DNA of 64,000 nucleotides. Source: Lobosporangium transversale (taxonomy: Eukaryota > Mortierellomycota > Mortierellomycetes > Mortierellales > Mortierellaceae). The translations under genes and the position numbers were made by a program. The stretch is taken from the NCBI RefSeq assembly GCF_002105155.1, contig NW_019028980.1, forward strand, positions 62,001 to 126,000, written 5' to 3'. Below, piece after piece: positions 55,525 to 64,000 of this stretch. A model generated the notes under the pieces. The model had not been told where the DNA came from. It did not search any database and saw nothing but the letters and a program-made list of their open reading frames with translations. Within the stretch, counting starts at the first letter, position 1; each line of letters starts with the position of its first letter.

Positions 55525-58500
55525 TCATCCAGAACCCCCACGACCACGGCCACGACCGCCGCGTGCTCCCCGTGATGCCCAGTTCTTGTTATTACGCGAA
55601 TCATCTGAATCACGATATTCATCGCGGTCCCCCCCTCCACGTTGACCGCTCAATCCAGCACGGCCACCTCCCCGGTAGGTCCCTCGCCCTCCGCGTCCAC
55701 CACGAGGTGCGAAGCCACCACGACCGTTACGACTGCCACCACGACCGCCGCGACCCCCACGACTATCGCGGAAATTGCTGTCGCATGGCTGGTACGAGTT
55801 ATCATCTTCATTTCGATAGCTATTGCTTTGATTTCTTGAATGACTATTGTTCTGATCTGGATAGTAATCATCATTGCTACCACTTAGAGAAGAACGACGG
55901 CCATTATAATGATGCTTAATCACGCGATCATCGTTATCCACACTATCCTCCCTGCGGCGCTTAGAGTTTTCATTATTGTAACTGTAGTCGCTAGAATTTG
56001 AGTCAGTTTGATCCCAATTTCGATCACGTAAATTTCCTCCACTGGAATAGGTTCGGCTGTCACGGTTATTACTATCGTTCCAGTTACTGCTATAAGCATA
56101 GCTATCATAAGAGTCTCGTCTATTATTACTCACAGACGAAGATCCTGTTCTTTCTGGGAGACCGGGGTTATCTCTACTATCCCTTCGGTTTGGGTCATTG
56201 CCATTGTAGTCACCATACTGGTTGTCATTACCCTTGCTTTCAATGTAAACCCTCTGTTGGTCTGTTAACGGAACCTGTGAAAGCAGCTGATCTAGCTGGG
56301 AGGGAAGAGGTGCTCTTCCATGAGGCACACTTTGGTGTGATGGCTGGTTTCCTGGATTTATTGGAGGTATAGCAGGAGAGACAGGCGGTATAAGAGGCAT
56401 AGCACCCAGTCTTGGCAAAACGGGGGGTGGAGGTGGAGGCATCATCATATTTGGTAATTGAGCATGCTGCATTGCTGGTGTCATACCACCTAATTGTGCC
56501 ATCGGCATACTCATACCCATTCCCAAGTTTAACGCAGCTGAGCCATATGATTGCTGTGGCAGTTGAGGTTGAAATTGCTGTTGAACTGCCTGAGATAATT
56601 GAGCAAGATGAGGCATCAAAGCCATTAACCCAGAAGCGGTGGGCTCTCCAGAATTAACTCCTGAACCATCAGTAGCACTGGCCTGCATCGCCGCTTTACT
56701 CTGCTGTTGGACTTGACTCTATGATGAGACACATGAAAATAGTAAATTATGTGGGGAATTGATACAACAATTAGCTTTTTACCTCTTCCTAATTGAAAGT
56801 ATCTCCAACAGGCTATTTCATACATGCACTTACCAGAAGATGAAGCAATTGTTGCACTTGGGTTTCAGCATTATTCTTTTGAGGTTCCGGCACAGCTGGC
56901 GGGCCCGGTGATATATCCGGACCCATAGGTTTCGATAAGGTCAACGGAGAATCAGCAGTTGAGTATGCCGGTTGCGCTAGTTGTGCTGGGCTCGTGGGAC
57001 TAGATGAGTACTCTGATCTCATCCCAACTTGACGAAAATCAGACGGCAGCGTTTGCGAAACCGGTGCTAGATGATTCAGTTGAGGAGTTTGTGGAGGGTT
57101 CAATGCTTTCAAGCGAGGGTCTTGAAGTGTCTGCTGTCCGTAATTAGAAGGGTTAAGATTGACCGGCATTGATGAAGTAGGAACATTGTCGGCGCGCATA
57201 ATGATATTGTTCATTAGCTATGAAATGGTAAAGACAATTTTGTATGAGTCGTAAAAGTACATTTTTAGAAAAAGAAGTAAACATTACGGAAATGGGCGCA
57301 TGTCCTCAAGCCTTTACCTGCTGTGTCTTCTGCGCTTGTTCCATACGTTCCTGCATTGTCATACCAAGTGAATTGAACTGTGGTGTTAACGGAGAATTAC
57401 TGACATTCAGTGTGCTCAGTTGATTTTGTATAGGTATGGTTGGCAAAAACTGCTGGAAAATAGGAACCGGTGGAGGTGGCAATCCAGCTATTGCAATATG
57501 GGGTGGCTGGACATAACCTTGTAGCTGGTTCGCTTCATGGGGATTCGGAACTGCTAGGCAGAGATGAGGGCAAAGTAGATAGAATAAGTAATATAGTCAC
57601 TCAAGTATGTCGACTATTGTCCTGACGAACAAATGTGCTCTTGTTCGGTTATCTTGTTGAAATAAACTACCTTTAGGTGAGATATCCCGTCCACGATAAT
57701 CATAAGACCTATCTTTCCGGTCATAGTCATTACTCCTGTCACGAGTCCTATCACTATCTCTGCTGAAGTCTCTATCATCTCGGTTGTTATTTCGGTTGCG
57801 ATCTCTATCATAGTCCAAATCACGACCACGCTCTCGGTCGCGATCTCGATCTCGATCTCGATCACGGCTTCGATCATAATCACGACTATCTTTATCTCGA
57901 TCACGACCTCGATCTCTTCCTCTATCGATGTCGATCCTTCCCCCTCTCTTATAATCAGTACCGCGAGAGTTATCCCTTCTATCGCGTGAGTTACTTCTTC
58001 TTTCAGGAGAGTGATTTCTTCTTTCACGCGAGCTATCTCTCTCGTCACGCGAGTTATCCTGACGATCGCGCGAACTATCTCTTCTACCACGATACTTATC
58101 TGGACTATCACGACGATCATGACGATCTCGACGATTGTCTAAATCCTGGTGGTCAGATCGATACCGATCTCTCGAATCATCTCTGTTCCGCCGGTTTTTA
58201 TTGTCATGTTCCCTATCACGGAAATCATCCCGATTAGCAGGCCGGTAGGTTGAGGATTCACCTTGCCGCTTCTGATTTTTGTTATTGAGACTATTAAAGC
58301 TCTTTCTTTCAGGAGAGGCCGAACGGTCTCGGTTATACTTTCCACCGCGTGATTTCTGGCGGTCATTTCGCTCAAGACGGTCCTGTTGTTGATACTGATG
58401 CTTTGCAGTTATAAGTAAGTAGCTCGGTGTTCTAAGTATTGAAATAAATTAATAAAAAATACTAAAAATTAAATAATGAGGGAGGAAAGGCATACAATTA

Positions 58501-60707
58501 ATTAAATGCCTCAGCAATGCTCTGCTTACACAGTAACTTCATCCCAGGCATAATAACATTCGATCTTGCCATCCTTCAAATATTTTCCATGGGAATCATG
58601 ATATGCTTTAACAGTGTGACGAATATCAAAGAACTCCAGGATTCGAGGACTAAAAAATGGTGATGAAAGACACAGCACAGTATAAATAACATTGAAGTCA
58701 GAATATATCGCTACAAGGATGTCATATTCAATAAGATGTACTCACAACTTGTTACTATTGGGTGGACGGATTCTTCTGACCTCGCCATACTGAGAGAAAA
58801 ATTGTTCCAGCTCCTGATCACTCACACTAGCTCCATCAATACCTTTAATATTGATTGAAAGCGAGCCCTTAAAAAGAGATAAAGCACAGTATTATTAGCT
58901 ATTATAGGCCATCTCTTCAAAATAAAGCGATAGTAGCCGACACTATTGTGGACTGTAAAATGTGCATTACATTGGAATCTTTCTCCTCGCAGGCCCGTTT
59001 GGAACTATCGTTTCCTTGAAGTGCAAAATGGACATCAAGCTAAATGGAGGGGGGGGGGGGGGGGGAAATCGCAATGAGGGCTAGAGAAATCATGATACAA
59101 GTGATAAAGTCGATAATGAATTGGTTGAGCATGTTACTTACTGCGCGATCATGCAAAATAGTTCCATGAGCTTCTTTTTTGGCATATTCTGCAGCACGGA
59201 TATCGAACTAGGATACAAACACATGTTTAGAATTAATAACAGCATCAAGAACTGTCGTGTATATTTAACTACCCTTAATTGGTTGACTACACAAAAAGAC
59301 ATACATATCTGATAAAAGCCATGCCACGATCTTGGATCTTATCGCATAGACTTTGAATTTCTCCGTATGGCTCGAATAATTTCCTTACTTCATCTGCCTG
59401 AGCAGCATACTTGGTTTGTAGAATTGTAAGAAGGTAAGGAAAAAAAATAAAAAGTCAGGTATAAGAACTATGTTCAATATACATAGCTTTCAACGCAGAC
59501 ACTAAGTCATATCAATATCTTTGAGACTTACGCCCAGATTGCGAATAAATAAGGAGCGATTTAAACTTTCTCTGCTTAGACGCTCTTTAATGAGAACTTG
59601 CTCTTTGCTGAGTTTCTTGAGTCTCTCATTCTTTTCAGCATCTATGAAAAGAATAACATCGTATTCGATAGCGAAATACAAACGATGGGAGTGAACGTGA
59701 GCCAAACAAAAATAATAATAAAAGGGGGTGAAGAGATGGAAGAGATGAAAAAAGGGCAGCTTATAGGTGCATCTTCACTTGAAACCGTAATACTAATCCT
59801 TAAGGAAGTCTGTTGCGTCGAGTAAGCATTCCTGTAATGTATAACTATTGTGTTTTCTGGTACCCTCACATACTGAACATTATATTTTTGTCTTCCTAAT
59901 GTATGCATGTATGCTATCCAAGCTGATAAAGATACGAGACCAGGTGTTTCCCGAGAAAAGTGATTTTTTATTTGAGTGCTTCTTACCTGTTTGGCTTAGA
60001 TCGTCTTGATACCTATCATCGGTCGGGGCCTGCGCATCCACTTCCACTTTATATGCATTGGCATATTGCTCATATCCATGTGGCTGTTCATAATAATGAA
60101 GCATTGATTCACCATTCTGAGGAACGCTCCATCCTCCTGATTCACCTTGTCCTGTGCCATAAGCGCTTTCACTTTTCACATTTGTATATCCAATGTTACC
60201 CAGCATGTATGCGTCAGTTCCGAAGGTATTTGAAGCAGCGTTTGATTCTTCATTGCTGTATGGATTGCCTGGACCATTATTAAAAGCAGGATTCGCAATA
60301 TTTCCCTGTCTGAAGTACGTAGTCGATCCTTGTAGTGGTTCCAATGAGCGAAAGTGATCAAACATTGGACGGGTTGAGGTTTGCAAAGGATGATACCCTT
60401 CAGGTCTAAGCACTTTTTCAGCTTCGAAATTCTGCTGCTGATATGGCCCTCCGCCCATAACATCCACAGGGTTTTCTCGGTGCTGGACCCCTTGTGGCAG
60501 CATACTGATGCTACTGTCCGAAGAATAGGTCTGATTTGCGTATGAATTTTGGGGAATGACATCTGACCCACCTGCCTTAAGTGAGATCAAAATTCCACCC
60601 GTATGAGTGTTGTAGCCACTGTTCGCTCCAACAATGTTTTTATTTGCTCCTTCATTGGCATCCATGCCCACCACAGGTGGTTCGGCTGAGCTGCTGGTTT
60701 GGCTCAT
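55525..60707 (-). CDS. Mei2-like RNA-binding protein with RD/RS and RGG regions
   Basis: Eleven exons join in phase to 1,294 residues: 59987-60707, 59532-59641, 59305-59409, 59142-59207, 58971-59039, 58749-58867, 58530-58649, 57671-58431, 57318-57553, 56834-57217 and 55525-56718. RRM1 starts with 'RSLFIRNLG' (~270), continues with 'VRKLFEPYGEIQSL' and 'DRGMAFIRYFDIRAAEYAKK', and ends 'LDVHFAL'. RRM2 is 'LSINIKGIDGASVSDQEL', 'FFSQYGEVRRIRPP' and 'ILEFFDIRHTVKAYH'. The 'GMAFIRYFDIRAAE' signature is that of Mei2-like/TEL1-type proteins, which bind RNA in meiosis and development. The third, C-terminal RRM of Mei2 is missing. Instead there are an Arg/Asp-rich region (~470-700), Pro/Gln-rich segments and a C-terminal RGG tail. 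Nuclear mRNA-processing or decay work is inferred. Confidence 0.85.
59049..59065. repeat. G17 run in intron 4 of the Mei2-like gene
   Basis: Seventeen uninterrupted G (C on the transcript strand) lie 9 nt from the splice acceptor of exon 5, so the transcript carries a C-run as its polypyrimidine tract. Confidence 0.9.
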
Positions 60708-61426
60708 TTCAGTATTTTTTTCGATAATACTTTTTTGTTTGTGGATACGTCCTTAGTTCGGATTGTCACAATACACTCGCTTTCTTGCACTCTCAGTACA
60801 AGTCTTTTTTTTTTTTTCTAGTGTTCGTTTCAACGTTGCGTCACAGATTGCGAGGTATGGAAAGTCTCTCCTTTTCCTCAACACTTAGTCGATGAGGTTG
60901 TTTGTTGACACCAAATGTGTCAATGAAGATCGCTGTTTGTCCTGATCTGAATTCGTGTCTTTTCTCTTAGTCTCTTTTGCCCTCCTCTTTCTAATGGAGG
61001 GAATCAGGGAACAGCGGGAGGAGAAGGGATAACCTTGAGATACTTTCGCCCCTAGCTCTCTTTTTGCTCTCAGATGGTGCGATGGTAAAGGAGGGCCCTT
61101 GAGTTTGATGAGGACTGTGATAGAATACGGGATCTCTCCTTGCTTTACTTATCGTTCAGTCAAAAAGGCTTTTTCCAGTGGCTTGGACATCCAAAAAAAA
61201 AAAAAAAAAAAAAAAAGACTTGAACAATGGTGACGCTTCTTTGCGTTTTTGGTTTTTTGGGCGATGCATGTTGGAGGCAATGCCTTTTCGAACCTCTATA
61301 AATATCGGTGATTCCCACTTCACAACCTATCACATTAAAAAACACACTTGATATCGTATTCTTCACCTCTCTTGTCGTCTTGTCTTGCGTACCCATTTTC
61401 AATCCCGTTTTATTTAGTGCCCAGCC
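60708..61426. promoter_or_regulatory. Divergent promoter region of Mei2-like and F-box genes
   Basis: 719 nt lie between the two start codons. It includes a TATAAATA at 61297-61304 on the F-box side and an A-run at 61193-61216. No coding feature was seen. Confidence 0.5.
61297..61304 (+). promoter_or_regulatory. TATA box of F-box gene
   Basis: TATAAATA sits 130 nt before the ATG at 61427 and is followed by a CT-rich leader. The arrangement matches that of the F-box gene at 7721. Confidence 0.6.
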
Positions 61427-63367
61427 ATGGCTCTCAAAAGGGTTTTTGATACTACAGAGCTTACCCTGTCCATTGGAACGTATCTGAGCCGCAATGATCT
61501 TGTGGCCTGTACTCTGGTCTCCAGCGATTGGAATCATATCTTCACACCTCTTGTTTGGAATAGTCTTATTATCACGACCCCAGCACAAAATGCTGCGTTC
61601 CTTTCAAAAGCAGGGCAGCATGGTCTTTTCATCAATAGCCTTTTAGTACGGTCCCTTGAAACATGCAATGCGGAATCCTTGGAAGCTGCTATGTCACTTC
61701 CCCATTCCCTGACAATAAGCTGGCATAAACTAGCCATACCCGCATCATTCCAATACTCTCTGCCTCCTCCCTTCGAAACATTCACATACCACTCATTAAA
61801 TCTCAAAGCTATCTGGCTCCGTACAAAGGAAAGGCTTCAGTTTGAAAATGAAGCAGAAACACAAGATCTCGAGCAGGCACGGCTTCCATATTTACAGGCG
61901 ATCCTTCTATCCGCCAAACAAATGCTTGCTTGGGAAGCAAAATTGGCAACATTTTTTCAGCAATTAAATGGTCTCAGAATGCTGGATATCATGACCTTCC
62001 CCTTCGATCAAGGTGCCTCTCTTCGAGCAGTTGTGGACTCACTGCCGAGGCTGGAAAGACTACAACTGGCAAACCAGCGTCGAATGAAACCGGACCTAGG
62101 CGCTTTACAGTATTTACTATCGCATTTAGGCAAGTGCATCTCATACTTCGGTTTGTCCGCTTACTTCTGCAGTATTAGCAATGATGCTACAGTTAGCTCT
62201 TCACCATCCGGGGTACCAACATTGCCAATGCTTCCTCGCCTCAATGAAATCCTTATCGATGGCAAGATGCGGGGGCTGGAAGAAGACATGTTCCTGCCAC
62301 TCATTAAGCGCTGTTCGCAACTGAAAAAGATTTCTGTCTCCACTTCATCAACAAGCTTTATTTGGGGTCTTTCAAAGGCACTTAAATCGCACTGTCCTCT
62401 CCTCGACAGCCTGATAGTTGGACACACAGACGCTCCAATTGATGATGAAGACTGTGCCAAATGGCTTGAAGCAAGCCAAGCATGGAAGGAGTTGTCGTTC
62501 CAATGCGTAACAGGATTTGGATCTAGGACTCGGGAGGCTGTACTACAACACTCTTCTACACTGGAATCATTCACGGCAACACGTTGTCTAGGACAACCGC
62601 CATATTTTTTTATGGATATTCTCCAGACCTGCCCGAACTTAAAGAAGCTTAATCCGTTTGACTTTGACTCTAAAGGATTTGCACCTATAAAAGCCCGAGC
62701 TTTCGCTCAAAAACACATTGCTGCCGCAGGATCAATCAAGTTTTTCCGGCTACGAATCGATGCTTCGAATCAATCCTCACTTCAGCAAGAATCAACCGCC
62801 GCTACTCTTCAATCTACGTTGCCTTTGCTGCCTCAGCACAGATTTGCTGGCCCATCAGAGACAAGTCAAATAAACAATGATCATACAGTCACACCAGGGA
62901 ACCCTAAGCGGCCATTACATCGAGAATTGATATCGAATATAGGGGTAAATGGAATTATGGGTTTGCGAAATCAAGCATCAATGACCCATCGCAGCTGTTA
63001 TGGACGTCTTGCAACCATGACAGACCTTGAAGAACTTTGGTTAGGTGATCCAGACATAGATTACATGAACACTGAGACTATGCTGATGACCAAAATGTAC
63101 GATCAGGCACCGCTTGATATCGAACAGACTGTAAACTCTGGGCTTGATTTATCGCTTGAGAGTGGACTAGATTTAATGTCTGGCATGGATAAACTACGAA
63201 TCCTGGGTGTCCATGGTCTTCCACATCGGATAGGAATTGAGGAATTGAGATGGATGGTACGAGAATGGCCTAAGTTGAGAAGGATCCATGGTCTTTTCTG
63301 GAGGAGACAATCACCAGAAATGGTGCAATGGATACAGGAGAATGCACCGTTCCTTCAACATTCATAG
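61427..63367 (+). CDS. F-box/LRR-like protein
   Basis: A single exon encodes 646 residues. The ATG at 61427 is in a strong context (ccagccATGG). The F-box is at about residues 9-47: 'TTELTLSIGTYLSRNDLVAC', then 'LVSSDWNHIFTPLVWNSLII'. Irregular leucine-rich repeats follow (LPRLERLQLANQR, CSQLKKISVSTSS, CPLLDSLIVGHTD, CPNLKKLNPFD). The protein ends with 'LRWMVREWPKLRRIHGLFW', a motif typical of this fungal F-box class. It has the same plan as the gene at 7721-9493 (F-box start, LRRs, final 'WP.L..I' segment), pointing to a shared family. SCF adaptor role is inferred; the target is unknown. Two overlapping aataaa signals lie at 63407-63416. Confidence 0.78.
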   Translation: MALKRVFDTTELTLSIGTYLSRNDLVACTLVSSDWNHIFTPLVWNSLIITTPAQNAAFLSKAGQHGLFINSLLVRSLETCNAESLEAAMSLPHSLTISWHKLAIPASFQYSLPPPFETFTYHSLNLKAIWLRTKERLQFENEAETQDLEQARLPYLQAILLSAKQMLAWEAKLATFFQQLNGLRMLDIMTFPFDQGASLRAVVDSLPRLERLQLANQRRMKPDLGALQYLLSHLGKCISYFGLSAYFCSISNDATVSSSPSGVPTLPMLPRLNEILIDGKMRGLEEDMFLPLIKRCSQLKKISVSTSSTSFIWGLSKALKSHCPLLDSLIVGHTDAPIDDEDCAKWLEASQAWKELSFQCVTGFGSRTREAVLQHSSTLESFTATRCLGQPPYFFMDILQTCPNLKKLNPFDFDSKGFAPIKARAFAQKHIAAAGSIKFFRLRIDASNQSSLQQESTAATLQSTLPLLPQHRFAGPSETSQINNDHTVTPGNPKRPLHRELISNIGVNGIMGLRNQASMTHRSCYGRLATMTDLEELWLGDPDIDYMNTETMLMTKMYDQAPLDIEQTVNSGLDLSLESGLDLMSGMDKLRILGVHGLPHRIGIEELRWMVREWPKLRRIHGLFWRRQSPEMVQWIQENAPFLQHS

Positions 63368-63515
63368 AAACATTGACTATATTTATCAGAGTGATAAATA
63401 GTCTCAAATAAATAAAAGCAAAAATGTCATAGCATCGCCACCGCCACCAATTTTCCTATTGAAAGAAGGCGTGCCTTTGTTCCAGTATTTTCCTTCTCTC
63501 ATTTGTCAACAAGAG

Positions 63516-64000
63516 ATGACTTTGACAGTAGGGCCAACAGTATTCTACGCCATTTGCCAAGAGGCGGGTTTGGTTCTAGGCATGAATGGATCGCCTAACA
63601 TGCTGAATGTAGAGCCTCCTCGATTCCAACGGGACACTGCTCGACTCATTCAGCGAAACTACTCAGGGTCCGATTGTGTTGAATCATTCCTTGAGGGTCT
63701 ACAGGAACATTTAGAAAAACCACAAAACTTACGAGCATGCCTGCTACCTATTTCAAGTTCTTCTGCAGAAAGAATATCTTCGTAAGGCTTTCTTTTTAGG
63801 CAGTATTTATTGCGTCCTATGAAAATACCAATTCATGTAACCTTCAATGATCCTTTTACATTGATAGATTCTCGTTGAATGAGAGTTTAATCCGCATACT
63901 TTTGGGAATTGATATACTTCAACCAGGACTTATGGAAGCTTTACTTGACCAGATATTTGGTTTTCTGAATGATGAGTATGATTTATTTTGAGGCACCTGA
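63516..64000 (+). CDS. FANCD2: FANCD2 (Fanconi anaemia group D2), N-terminal part
   Basis: Two exons are visible, 63516-63781 and 63868-63975. They are joined by an 86-nt intron (donor gtaagg, acceptor tgatag, phase 2), and a second donor (gtatga) at 63976 leads out of the window. The protein starts MTLTVGPTVFYAICQEAGLV. It shows 'VESFLEGLQEHLEKPQNLRA', 'CLLPISS' and, after the splice, 'ESLIRILLGIDILQPGLMEA' then 'LLDQIFGFLND'. The 'LLGIDILQP' block and the spacing to the preceding 'F..GL......NLR.CLL' block are diagnostic of FANCD2. In animals FANCD2 is monoubiquitinated with FANCI to start DNA interstrand-crosslink repair. The human protein has about 45 more N-terminal residues, so an earlier start or exon is possible, though only 148 nt separate it from the F-box stop. 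Confidence 0.88.

Overview
The window looks like nuclear DNA of an early-diverging filamentous fungus, most likely Mucoromycota and plausibly Mortierellomycotina. The reasons are short GT-AG introns (about 50-150 nt), pyrimidine-rich leaders, very frequent long A/T homopolymers, several F-box/leucine-rich-repeat-like genes, large low-complexity proteins, and a FANCD2 homologue, a gene missing from budding yeast. The lineage is inferred from gene content; no database search was possible. Exon models were built by hand from splice sites and reading-frame phase.

Layout. 1-1.2 kb: 3'-truncated F-box gene (-). 2.6-3.7 kb: 2OG-Fe(II) dioxygenase (-). 4.2-5.5 kb: two-helix membrane protein (-). 7.7-9.5 kb: F-box protein (+). 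11.2-14.2 kb: NIPA-type Mg2+ transporter (+). 14.4-23.4 kb: one five-exon gene (-) for a roughly 2,893-residue, repeat-built, largely disordered protein. 23.9-25.5 kb: F-box protein with a Cys-rich region (-). 26.1-29.1 kb: condensin kleisin Brn1/CAP-H (-). 29.5-30.6 kb: second dioxygenase, paralogue of the first (+). 32.2-35.8 kb: Ser-rich single-pass membrane protein (-). 37.9-38.5 kb: secreted beta/gamma-crystallin-like protein whose signal-peptide frame is shifted (-). 39.8-40.8 kb: decayed WD40 gene (+). 41-45.4 kb: long non-coding stretch. 45.4-46.9 kb: PAS-kinase-type protein kinase (+). 48.1-48.5 kb: metallothionein (-). 49.1-50.2 kb: METTL-type methyltransferase (-). 50.4-51.9 kb: aprataxin/Hnt3 (+). 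52.2-53.5 kb: RNA polymerase I subunit Rpa34 (-). 53.7-54.6 kb: mitochondrial ribosomal protein bL10m (-). 55.5-60.7 kb: eleven-exon Mei2-like RNA-binding protein (-). 61.4-63.4 kb: F-box protein (+). 63.5 kb to the edge: start of FANCD2 (+).

The genes do not form a single pathway. Aprataxin (DNA end cleaning), FANCD2 (crosslink repair) and condensin are genome-maintenance genes; Rpa34 and bL10m are ribosome-production genes; the methyltransferase may act on translation factors. Head-to-head pairs with short shared upstream regions are methyltransferase/aprataxin (185 bp) and condensin/dioxygenase (323 bp). The most unusual content is the giant repeat protein, with a near-identical internal 240-nt duplication; the inverted dioxygenase pair, whose catalytic core is far more alike than its ends; and the WD40 pseudogene, whose in-frame stops are all single transitions away from expected Trp or Gln codons.
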